10,033 bases of DNA, taken from JAGLCY01 sp965363725. GTDB taxonomy: Bacteria; Krumholzibacteriota; Krumholzibacteriia; LZORAL124-64-63. Where the stretch lies: the NCBI GenBank assembly GCA_965363725.1, contig CBDTUS010000140.1, forward strand, positions 1 to 10,033, written 5' to 3'. Of this stretch, positions 1 to 6,114 are shown in pieces (the first letter of the stretch is position 1; each line of letters begins with the position of its first letter). The position numbers and the translations under genes were made by a program. The notes below the pieces were generated by a model. It was given only the letters and a program-made list of their open reading frames with translations, did no database searches and was not told the origin of the DNA.

Positions 1-396
1 GATCAGCTTGCGGTCCATGAGGGCGGGCGCTTTCAGGAAGGGTGGGTAGACAGGCGTGGTGGTGGCCACACCCGTCCCGGTCCGTCCCGTGGCGCGACAG
101 GTCACATTGATCCCGCTGACCAGGCCGGGCAGCCAGACCAACCAGGAAGGGTCCATCGCCCAGTCCCACAGTTCCTCGCAGGTGGCCATCACTGCTTCGA
201 TCAAAGCCGGAGGTGGGTCCCCGTAACCGAACACCCCGTGTTCCACGCGACGGGCCAGTGCTTCGAGGACGGCGGGCGACGACCGGAAATCGGTGTCGGC
301 CACCCACAGGGGAATGATGTCGCGTCCGGCGTATTTGCTCCACTTGTGGCTGTCGGTGCCATGCCTTTCGGTAGGGGCGTCGAAGTCGAAGGTCAT
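1..396 (-). CDS. PatB/MalY-type PLP C-S lyase (cystathionine beta-lyase family), C-terminus cut by window edge
   Basis: The reverse strand is open from the ATG at 396 to base 1, giving the first 132 residues of a protein normally about 390 long. Visible family signatures are WVADTDF (31-37, usually WVADMDF), FGYGDPPP (56-63), LPGLVSGINVTCRA (89-102) and TPVYPPF (114-120). These match the N-terminal part and start of the PLP domain of the PatB/MalY fold-type I enzymes. Members cleave C-S bonds in cystathionine or cysteine conjugates, releasing a thiol, pyruvate and ammonia; some also act as aminotransferases or, like E. coli MalY, as regulators. The PLP lysine lies outside the window. The start codon overlaps the stop of the upstream LOG-like gene (ATGA), and the Shine-Dalgarno is weak, so translational coupling is likely. 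Family call is firm; substrate is not determinable here. Confidence 0.9.
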   Translation of the reverse strand, partial: MTFDFDAPTERHGTDSHKWSKYAGRDIIPLWVADTDFRSSPAVLEALARRVEHGVFGYGDPPPALIEAVMATCEELWDWAMDPSWLVWLPGLVSGINVTCRATGRTGTGVATTTPVYPPFLKAPALMDRKLI

Positions 397-893
397 GAAA
401 GATCCAACTTGCGCAGGTAGTCCCGGACCAGGGCGACCGCCTCGGCCGGGGTGGCCGCCAGGGACCAGACGGGGTTCGGTGCCCCCGCCTCCAGGAAGGC
501 TTCCCCGGGATCAAAATCAAGCAGGACGACGGGCCGGCCGAACCTCAGCGCCATGGCGATTTCGCTCAGGGTGCCCCCAGTGCCCCGGCAGGCGACGACC
601 ACATCGCTGGCCAGTACGTTGATGATGTTGCGGGCCGCCCCCATGCCCGTGGGAATGACAATGTCCAGGCCGTCGGCGGCGTTTTCCCGGTCCTCGTCGT
701 AGAGCACGCCCACGGTCAGGCCGCCCGCTTCATGAGCGCCGCTGACGGAGGCCTGCATGACGCCCGTCGGTCGGCCGCCGGAGACCAGCACCCAGCCGTT
801 CTCGGCGATCAGGCGGCCCAGCTCACGGGCCCCGGTCGCCGTCCGTTCGTCGGCCACGGATCCTCCCATGACTCCCACCACGGTACGTCGCAT
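393..893 (-). CDS. LOG/TIGR00725-like SLOG-superfamily Rossmann protein
   Basis: A 166-residue protein with the SLOG/LOG Rossmann layout: N-terminal beta strand VVGVMGGSV (5-13), a glycine turn GGRPTGVM (39-46), TGMGAARN (82-89) and GTGGTLSE (104-111), then hydrophobic VVLLDF. The last motif corresponds to the PGGxGTxxE signature of LOG phosphoribohydrolases and old 'lysine decarboxylase-like' annotations, in the TLSE form typical of TIGR00725 proteins. LOG enzymes hydrolyse nucleoside 5'-monophosphates to base and ribose 5-phosphate; activity of the TIGR00725 branch is less certain, so a nucleotide-binding role is the safer statement. GGRPTG departs from the usual GGGxxG. GGAGG lies 7 bases before the ATG. 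The gene starts 1 base after the DUF4230-like stop and overlaps the next gene by 4 bases, so these genes are almost certainly co-transcribed. Confidence 0.85.
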   Translation of the reverse strand: MRRTVVGVMGGSVADERTATGARELGRLIAENGWVLVSGGRPTGVMQASVSGAHEAGGLTVGVLYDEDRENAADGLDIVIPTGMGAARNIINVLASDVVVACRGTGGTLSEIAMALRFGRPVVLLDFDPGEAFLEAGAPNPVWSLAATPAEAVALVRDYLRKLDLS

Positions 894-894
894 G

Positions 895-1629
895 TCAGGA
901 CCTCCCCCCGTCGATCTGGTCGGGGTCCGGCAGAAGCTGCTCCAGCTTGGAGGTGTCCACCTCCGGCTGGAACTTCCCCGAAGGCGTGAATTCGAAATCG
1001 ACCCTCTCGGCCCCCAGACCCTGCGCCAGCATGGTCAGGGTCCGAGCGGCGGAACGCTGGGCCTCGCCCGTGGCCTTGCGAACCAGGTCTCCCGCATAGC
1101 TGCTGGTCTGGACCTTGGTCTCACTGATGAGTTTGTTCTTGGCGTCCACGCTGAACCCGCCGGTGAAAACCCGGTCGACCACCTCCGGCATCAACCAGGG
1201 CAGCAGCTTGGTCTTGTCCTCGCTGTGGATCTGCATGTCCCGGATCAGCACATCGTGTCGGCAGGGAGGCAGCACCACGTTGAACGATCCTTCACCGCGC
1301 CGCTCGACCTTGAACTGAGGATCATTGAGGTCGTAGCGGAAATCCACGTCGAACTCGATGACCAGGGTGATCCGCTGCTCGGACAGCAGCCAGTTCAGGT
1401 ACTTCTTGCCGAACTCGCCGAACCAGTGCTCGCTGGCGGTGATCACTTCCTTGGTCATGACCCTGAAGACACTGAGTTCACCGACCGCCTTCATGCTGGT
1501 GATGAAACTCTCGTGATTGATCACCGCGGGCGCCTTTTCGCGGCGGCCGCGGCGGGCGACTTTCCAGACACCCCAGGCGACCAGAGCGACCACCAGGCCG
1601 CCGAAGAATCCAAAAAACATTTTATCCAC
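895..1629 (-). CDS. DUF4230-like membrane-anchored protein
   Basis: A protein of 244 residues from a GTG at 1629. A single hydrophobic segment near the N-terminus (FFGFFGGLVVALVAWGVWKV) is followed by a basic stretch (ARRGRR), consistent with an uncleaved membrane anchor. The soluble part resembles the DUF4230 family: an early strand-rich ELSVFRVMTKEVIT region, VVLPPCRHDVLIRDMQIHSED in the middle, then a helix ending in LGAERVDFEF. The biochemical function of the family is unknown to me. Start choice: GGAG at 1641-1638 is 8 bases before GTG 1629, whereas ATG 1620 is 17 bases away and the longer reading from 1701 adds a non-hydrophobic, unconserved-looking leader; ATG 1620 remains possible. 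It lies 86 bases after dinB and 1 base before the LOG-like gene. Confidence 0.75.
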   Translation of the reverse strand: MDKMFFGFFGGLVVALVAWGVWKVARRGRREKAPAVINHESFITSMKAVGELSVFRVMTKEVITASEHWFGEFGKKYLNWLLSEQRITLVIEFDVDFRYDLNDPQFKVERRGEGSFNVVLPPCRHDVLIRDMQIHSEDKTKLLPWLMPEVVDRVFTGGFSVDAKNKLISETKVQTSSYAGDLVRKATGEAQRSAARTLTMLAQGLGAERVDFEFTPSGKFQPEVDTSKLEQLLPDPDQIDGGRS

Positions 1630-1715
1630 GTGACGATCTCCAGGTTGGATGACGAATGACGAGGCCACAGCATGGCAAATCGCCGCCGGTCGATCAAGCA
1701 AGGATCCACCGCCGG

Positions 1716-2900
1716 CTAGGGGCGGCCGCCGCCGCGTTGGAGCTTCGGCCCGAATTTTCCGTGGACCTGGTCCATGATACGGTCCAGTTGGCGATCTCGT
1801 TCCCGCTTGGGATCCTCAAACAACATTCCCTGCCCCTGACCGGGCCGGGCCAGGTTGGAAGCGGTCACTCCGATCAAACGCAGGGGACGGCCCCGGCGGC
1901 CCAGGTTGTCCCACAGCAGGCGGCGCGCGGTGTCCCGCAGGTCCACACTCGAGTCGCTGGCCTCACTCAGGGTTTCGCTGCGGGTGTGGGTGGTGAAATC
2001 GGGGTAACGGGCTTTCAGGGTCACCGTGCGGGCCGTGAAACCGTGGGTCCGCAGGCGGCGGGCCACCTTGGCCGCCAGGTGGTCCAGGATGCCCCGCAAC
2101 TCCCCCGCGTCGGCGATATCCTCGTGGAAGGTGATCTCGTTCCCGATGGACTTGGCCTCGTGCACGGGGATGACTGGGCGCTCGTCGTGCCCGACGGCCA
2201 GTTCCAGCAGGTGGGCGGCGTGGTCGCCGAACTGTTCGATCAAGAGCTGCGGCGGGATGGCCAGCAGGTCCCCCACCTTGCGGATCCCGAAGCGGTGCAT
2301 CTGCTTCTCGGCGACCTTCCCCACGCCCCATAATTTGCGGATGGGCAACGCGGCCAGCAGTTCTCGTGCGCTGTCGGGAGCAACGACCACGAAACCGTCC
2401 GGCTTTTCCAGGTCGCTGGCCAGCTTGGCCAGGAACTTGTTGGACGCCACGCCCACCGAGGCCACCAATCCCAGCTCGTCGAGGATCCGCCCTTTGATGG
2501 TCCGGCCCACCCTGGTGGCCGAGCCAAACAGCCGGCGGCAGCCGGTCACGTCCAGGAAGGCCTCGTCAATGGACAGGGGTTCGACCAGGGGGGTAAAATC
2601 GTCGAAGATTTCGAAAACCTGACGCGAAATCTCGGCATAGCGGTCCATCCGGCCCCTCAGGAAGATGCCGTCTGGACACAACCGGATGGCCCGGGCCGCA
2701 CTCATCGCGCTGTGAACCCCGAATTTGCGGGCCTCGTAGTTGGCGGCCGCCACCACCCCGCGGCCTTCCGGCGTCCCTCCCACCATGACGGGTTTGCCCT
2801 GGAGCGAGGGGTCGTCCAGCTCTTCGACCGAAGCATAGAAGGCATCCATGTCGACATGCAGGATGGCGCGGTTCGGGAACAGGGAAGAGGTGGTCGTCAT
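1716..2900 (-). CDS. dinB: DNA polymerase IV (Y-family translesion polymerase)
   Basis: A full-length 394-residue Y-family polymerase. Palm motifs hold the catalytic acidic residues: HVDMD (D17, D19 region) and SIDEAF (D112, E113). Y22 in DAFYASVE is the expected steric gate that excludes ribonucleotides. SVGVASNKFLAKLASDLEKPDGF (148-170) is the hallmark fingers/palm segment. A helix-hairpin-helix region (LPIRKLWGVGK onward, about 186-215) and the little-finger domain follow. QGMLF (357-361, bases 1818-1832) fits the QxxLF sliding-clamp-binding pattern and is followed by the usual helix ending KFGPKLQRG. Pol IV copies past minor-groove adducts and other lesions with low fidelity, recruited by the clamp. 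It is the first gene of a probable minus-strand operon. I see no LexA box of the E. coli or Gram-positive type upstream, so SOS control is unproven. Confidence 0.97.
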   Translation of the reverse strand: MTTTSSLFPNRAILHVDMDAFYASVEELDDPSLQGKPVMVGGTPEGRGVVAAANYEARKFGVHSAMSAARAIRLCPDGIFLRGRMDRYAEISRQVFEIFDDFTPLVEPLSIDEAFLDVTGCRRLFGSATRVGRTIKGRILDELGLVASVGVASNKFLAKLASDLEKPDGFVVVAPDSARELLAALPIRKLWGVGKVAEKQMHRFGIRKVGDLLAIPPQLLIEQFGDHAAHLLELAVGHDERPVIPVHEAKSIGNEITFHEDIADAGELRGILDHLAAKVARRLRTHGFTARTVTLKARYPDFTTHTRSETLSEASDSSVDLRDTARRLLWDNLGRRGRPLRLIGVTASNLARPGQGQGMLFEDPKRERDRQLDRIMDQVHGKFGPKLQRGGGRP

Positions 2901-2985
2901 GGCCTTTCTCGCGATTGGTGGTTATGCTGGTCGCTTTCCGGGGTTCCGCTGGGGAGCCCCTCTATATACTTGCGGGGAAGGTAAC
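2901..2985. promoter_or_regulatory. Divergent intergenic region with promoter-like element and hairpin
   Basis: These 85 bases separate the divergent dinB and MOSC starts and must hold promoters for both. On the plus strand TATACT (2965-2970) matches five of six -10 bases, but no good -35 lies 16-18 bases upstream, and its predicted start point would leave only about ten bases of leader before ATG 2986. On the minus strand the same AT-rich patch reads TATATA. Just beside it GGGGTTCC (2940-2947) pairs with GGAGCCCC (2953-2960) around a 5-base loop, with one G-T pair. It has no T-run, so an operator is more likely than a terminator. Assignment is tentative. Confidence 0.4.
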
Positions 2986-3783
2986 ATGGATATCCGTCTT
3001 TCGGCCATCTGGCAGTATCCCGTCAAGGGCATCCGGGGCGTTCCTGCCTCCCGGGCCCTGGTGGAGCCCGCCGGACTGCGCTTTGACAGGCGCTGGATCG
3101 TCGTCGACGAACAGGGGAAGTTCGTCAGCCAGCGGTCCGTTCCCCGGTTGGCCCTCATCAGCGGGGAATTCGACGGGTCCCGGCTCGACCTGGCCGCGCC
3201 CGGCCGAACCGCGCTGCGCCTGGAAGTGCCCGACGGAGATCTCCGCACCGAGGTTGCCGTGTGGCGCGACCGGGTCGACGGCGCGGCGGCCGATCCGGCG
3301 GCGGACCGCTGGTTGTCCGAATTCCTGGAGCACCCCTGCCGCCTGGTGTACATGGACGAACGGTGCCGCCGGCCGATCTCCTCCTCGCAGGGACAGAGCG
3401 GCGAGTCCGTGAGCTTCGCCGACGGCTACCCCCTGCTGATGATTTCCGAAGCCTCACTGGAAGACCTGAACGGCCGACTGGAACAACCGCTTCCCATGGA
3501 CCGGTTCCGGCCCAACCTCGTGGTCTCCGGATGCGGGCCTTTCGCCGAGGATCGCTGGAGTCGGCTGCGCATCGGCCAGGCAGTGTTCCGCTTCGCCGGA
3601 CGTTGCCCACGCTGCAGCGTCACCACCGTGGACCAGGCCACCGGCGCGCGGAACTCCGAAGAACCGTTGCGCACCCTGGTCGGGTATCGCCAGACGGAAC
3701 AAGGGGTGGTTTTCGGGGTCAACCTGATACCCGAGATGACCGGAACCATAGCTACCGGAGACCAGGTCACGATTCTGGACTAG
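2986..3783 (+). CDS. MOSC-domain molybdenum cofactor oxidoreductase, mARC/YcbX-like, without ferredoxin domain
   Basis: A 265-residue protein with an N-terminal MOSC_N beta-barrel (IWQYPVKGIRGVPAS, then GLRFDRRWIVVDEQGKFVSQR) and a C-terminal MOSC domain. The C-terminal part is strikingly like mammalian mARC and E. coli YcbX: FRPNLVVSGC, FAEDRW, then GRCPRCSVTTVDQATG, which contains the cysteine expected to ligate molybdenum. Such enzymes reduce N-hydroxylated compounds, and YcbX in E. coli protects against N-hydroxylated base analogues. YcbX carries a C-terminal 2Fe-2S ferredoxin domain; this protein stops at the end of MOSC (ATGDQVTILD), so its electron donor must be a separate protein. ATG 2986 is chosen because GGGGAAGG sits just upstream and homology begins there; the upstream in-frame ATG at 2848 would run through the start of dinB. 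The next gene follows after 36 bases. Confidence 0.92.
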   Translation: MDIRLSAIWQYPVKGIRGVPASRALVEPAGLRFDRRWIVVDEQGKFVSQRSVPRLALISGEFDGSRLDLAAPGRTALRLEVPDGDLRTEVAVWRDRVDGAAADPAADRWLSEFLEHPCRLVYMDERCRRPISSSQGQSGESVSFADGYPLLMISEASLEDLNGRLEQPLPMDRFRPNLVVSGCGPFAEDRWSRLRIGQAVFRFAGRCPRCSVTTVDQATGARNSEEPLRTLVGYRQTEQGVVFGVNLIPEMTGTIATGDQVTILD

Positions 3784-3819
3784 GGCCTGGTGGCAGAACA
3801 GATTGGAAAAGAGGAGAGC

Positions 3820-4518
3820 ATGCTGACCCTTCGCAGTTCGCAGGACCGCGGCCATGCCGACCACGGCTGGCTCGACGCCCGGCACAGTTTTTCCTTCGCG
3901 GGCTACCATGATCCCGCCCACATGGGCTTCCGTGTCCTGCGCGTGATCAACGAGGACACCGTCGCCCCCGGGCAGGGCTTCGGCATGCACCCCCACCGGG
4001 ACATGGAGATCCTGACCTACATCATCTCCGGCGCTCTGGAACACCGGGACGATATGGGCAACGGATCAGTCATCCGTCCCGGCGACGTGCAATGGATGAG
4101 CGCCGGCACCGGTATCAGGCACAGCGAATTCAACCCTTCGGAGACCGAACCCACCCACCTGCTGCAGATCTGGATCCTGCCCGAACGGACCGGGCGCACG
4201 CCGGACTATGCCGAAAAGAACTTCCCCGACTCCGATCGGCAGGGCCGGCTGTGTCTGGTGGCTTCGCCGGACGGGACCGACGGATCGATCCGCTGGGGCC
4301 AGGACGTTCGCCTCTATGCCTCCCTTCTGGCGGAGGGACAGGAAACCGGCTTGGACCTGGGGCCGGACCGACATGCCTGGTTGCAGATGATCAAGGGGGA
4401 ACTGAAAACTGGAGGCCAGACCCTGGCCCCAGGTGATGCCGTGGCCGTCAGTGGCGAATCCCGGTTGAACCTCATAGCCCACCGGGACAGTGAATTTCTC
4501 TTGTTCGATCTGCCCTGA
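3820..4518 (+). CDS. Pirin family protein (YhhW-like bicupin)
   Basis: A 232-residue bicupin. The N-terminal cupin has the pirin metal site: H57 and H59 in GFGMHPHRDMEILTY, and H101 and E103 in GTGIRHSEFN, the same numbering as E. coli YhhW. The second cupin (about 125-232) lacks an obvious metal triad, as is usual. Pirins bind Fe or other divalent metals. Bacterial YhhW shows quercetin 2,3-dioxygenase activity in vitro, but the physiological substrate is generally unknown. ATG 3820 follows GAGGAG at 3811-3816; an upstream in-frame GTG at 3790 would add ten residues with no family resemblance. It follows the MOSC gene by 36 bases and is probably co-transcribed with it. Family call is firm; biological role is open. 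Confidence 0.93.
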   Translation: MLTLRSSQDRGHADHGWLDARHSFSFAGYHDPAHMGFRVLRVINEDTVAPGQGFGMHPHRDMEILTYIISGALEHRDDMGNGSVIRPGDVQWMSAGTGIRHSEFNPSETEPTHLLQIWILPERTGRTPDYAEKNFPDSDRQGRLCLVASPDGTDGSIRWGQDVRLYASLLAEGQETGLDLGPDRHAWLQMIKGELKTGGQTLAPGDAVAVSGESRLNLIAHRDSEFLLFDLP

Positions 4519-4544
4519 GTGGCCGCAGGCAATCCGTTCCCGGA

Positions 4545-4573
4545 TTGGCAACCGGTCGCCGGTGATTTATCAT
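4545..4573 (+). promoter_or_regulatory. Sigma-70-type promoter for the SRAP gene
   Basis: TTGGCA at 4545-4550 (five of six -35 bases) and TATCAT at 4568-4573 (five of six -10 bases) are separated by exactly 17 bases. The predicted start near 4580 leaves a leader of about 38 bases before ATG 4618. A small inverted repeat, GTCGG (4574-4578) with CCGAC (4586-4590), overlaps the predicted start point and could be an operator. The 99-base gap after the pirin gene is the widest in this plus-strand group, which also fits an internal promoter driving SRAP and the aldolase. Confidence 0.65.
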
Positions 4574-4617
4574 GTCGGTCATTCGCCGACCCTGGACCCT
4601 TGAGAACGGATCGCGTC

Positions 4618-5322
4618 ATGTGCGGCCGCATCATTCTATCTTCGGCGCCTCATGTCCTGGCCGAAAAATTCTTTCTGGACGTGGTGCCCGATCTGCTGCC
4701 CCGTTACAACATCGCTCCGACCAGCGACATCGCCGCGGTGGTCCCCAATCCTCGCTCCCTGGGTCGGGTGGTCAAGACGCTGCGCTGGGGACTGGTGCCT
4801 CCCTGGAGCCCCGGCCCCGAGGTCGGCGCCAAGATGATCAACGCCCGCAGCGAAACCGTGCTCGACAAACCCTCTTTTCGGGATGCCTTCTCCAGTCGCC
4901 GCTGCCTGATCCCGGTGGACGGTTTCTATGAATGGCAAAAACGCGACGGAGTCCGCCAGCCCTTCGTCTTCCGGCGCCCTGACGGGGATGTTTTTGCCCT
5001 GGCCGGACTTTGGGAAAGATGGGAATATCCCGGCGGCCGGCGGCTGGAGACCTGCACCGTCCTGACCACCGTGGCCAACAGCACCATGCGGCCGATCCAC
5101 CACCGCATGCCGGTGGTGCTGCCGGAAAAGGACTGGAAGATCTGGCTCGATCTTCCGGCGGACAAGGCCCGGGAACTGACCAAACTGCTGCGGCCGTGCG
5201 ACCCTGAATTCCTGCGGGCCCATCCCGTTTCACGCCGGGTGAACAAACCCGATTTCGATGACCCCGAGTGTCTCAAGCCCGTATGGGACGATCCCCAGGG
5301 CCAGATGAACCTTTTCGAGTGA
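4618..5322 (+). CDS. SRAP-domain abasic-site DNA-protein crosslinking protein (YedK/HMCES family)
   Basis: A 234-residue SRAP protein. All active-site elements are present: Cys2 after the initiator Met (MCGR), which forms the thiazolidine link with an abasic site; N75 in KMINARSET; E105 in GFYEW; and H161 in the HxRMP motif. NIAPT (31-35) and LRWGLVPPW (56-64) are further family hallmarks. These residues match E. coli YedK C2, N75, E105 and H160 almost number for number. SRAP proteins trap abasic sites in single-stranded DNA, shielding them from breakage during replication. ATG 4618 is fixed by the need for Cys at position 2; the upstream in-frame reading from 4519 would bury it. The C-terminus ends QMNLFE, with a QxxLF clamp-like motif at 229-233. 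The gene has its own candidate promoter and precedes the aldolase gene by 30 bases. Confidence 0.96.
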   Translation: MCGRIILSSAPHVLAEKFFLDVVPDLLPRYNIAPTSDIAAVVPNPRSLGRVVKTLRWGLVPPWSPGPEVGAKMINARSETVLDKPSFRDAFSSRRCLIPVDGFYEWQKRDGVRQPFVFRRPDGDVFALAGLWERWEYPGGRRLETCTVLTTVANSTMRPIHHRMPVVLPEKDWKIWLDLPADKARELTKLLRPCDPEFLRAHPVSRRVNKPDFDDPECLKPVWDDPQGQMNLFE

Positions 5323-5352
5323 CGGGCCCGGCCCGCCTGCGTCAGGAATTCC

Positions 5353-6093
5353 ATGAACGCCAGAAACCACAATTCCGAAATCCAAAGGCCCAGGGATACA
5401 GTTTCCGGGTTGCTCCTGTTTCTCGATTCGGCGGATCCCGGCGACTGGGAGGAATACCTGCCCCTGGGGTTTTTCCGGGGAGTCACCACCAATCCCCTGC
5501 TCCTGGAACGCGCCGGCCAACCCTGCACCGTGGAGAATCTGGGGAGGCTGGCGAAATGTGCAGGGGATCTGGGCGCCCGGGAAATCCAGATGCAGACCTG
5601 GGGTGAGACCTGGGGGCAGATGACCGAAACGGGAAACGAACTGGCCCAGGTCGCGGCTGAATACGACGGTCACCTGAGCGCGGTCATCAAGGTCCCGGCC
5701 ACCGGTGAAGGATTCCGCGCCGCGAGGGCTCTGCGCGACCTCGACCACGAGGTCACCCTGACCGCGGTCTACACCCCCGGCCAGGTGCTGCTCGCCGCTG
5801 GCCTGGGCGCTGCGTACGCCGCCCCTTATCTGGGCCGTCTCGTCGACGCCGGCCAGGATGGCCCCGGGACCGTGCTGGCCATGCAGGACATCCTGCGCCG
5901 CAGCCGGTCATCGACACGCCTGCTGACCGCCAGCCTGCGCTCCGCCGCCCAGGTGGTGGATCTGGTCGTCCTGGGCCTGGACACCTTCACCTTCGGGACC
6001 CGGGTCGCCGCCGAACTGGTCGCCGCGGAACTGACCACGGCCGCCGCCGCCGATTTCCAGCGGGCCGCCGAGGCCATGGGAAAACAAACCTGA
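5353..6093 (+). CDS. Fructose-6-phosphate aldolase-like / TalC-type transaldolase family enzyme
   Basis: A 246-residue class I aldolase of the small transaldolase group. Recognisable steps of the barrel are LLFLDSAD (D25), GVTTNP (43-48), EIQMQTWG (Q81), VIKVPAT (Schiff-base K113), LTAVYTPGQ, and AAPYLGR (Y159, R162). Aligned by eye with E. coli FSA these correspond to D6, T26/N28, Q59, K85, Y131 and R134. Q and Y at the 59 and 131 positions favour fructose-6-phosphate aldolase over transaldolase, which has Glu and Phe. FSA cleaves fructose 6-phosphate to dihydroxyacetone and glyceraldehyde 3-phosphate. About 19 residues precede the usual N-terminus; the ATG is preceded by CAGGA five bases away and no later Met is available. 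W83 and W87 near the active-site strand are unusual. Cytosolic; probably co-transcribed with SRAP. A relaxed substrate is possible. Confidence 0.88.
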   Translation: MNARNHNSEIQRPRDTVSGLLLFLDSADPGDWEEYLPLGFFRGVTTNPLLLERAGQPCTVENLGRLAKCAGDLGAREIQMQTWGETWGQMTETGNELAQVAAEYDGHLSAVIKVPATGEGFRAARALRDLDHEVTLTAVYTPGQVLLAAGLGAAYAAPYLGRLVDAGQDGPGTVLAMQDILRRSRSSTRLLTASLRSAAQVVDLVVLGLDTFTFGTRVAAELVAAELTTAAAADFQRAAEAMGKQT

Positions 6094-6096
6094 GGT

Positions 6097-6111
6097 CCGG
6101 GTCCATCCCGG
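6097..6111. terminator. Possible weak bidirectional hairpin between convergent genes
   Basis: CCGGG (6097-6101) and CCCGG (6107-6111) can form a five-pair stem with a TCCAT loop in the 21-base gap between the convergent stop codons of the aldolase and aminotransferase genes. The position suits a shared terminator, but the stem is short and neither side has a T-run, so this is a weak candidate only. Confidence 0.25.
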
Positions 6112-6114
6112 CAG

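Noticed and set aside
1630..1701. Upstream ATG start at 1701 for the DUF4230-like protein
   Set aside because: It adds 24 residues before the GTG without a hydrophobic or conserved pattern, while GTG 1629 has a well-placed GGAG.
1630..1715. Promoter between dinB and the DUF4230-like gene
   Set aside because: A TTGATC followed 17 bases later by CATGCT matches the consensus poorly (three of six at -10), so co-transcription with dinB is simpler.
757..2333. Long plus-strand open frames opposite the LOG-like, DUF4230-like and dinB genes
   Set aside because: They mirror genes with clear protein signatures, resemble no family and arise from third-position GC bias.
2848..2985. Upstream ATG start at 2848 for the MOSC protein
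   Set aside because: It would overlap the start of dinB and add 46 residues unlike the family, whereas ATG 2986 has a good Shine-Dalgarno and the MOSC_N domain begins there.
2901..2985. LexA/SOS box between dinB and MOSC
   Set aside because: I found neither a CTG-N10-CAG type site nor a GAAC-N4-GTTC type site; the hairpin there does not match either consensus.
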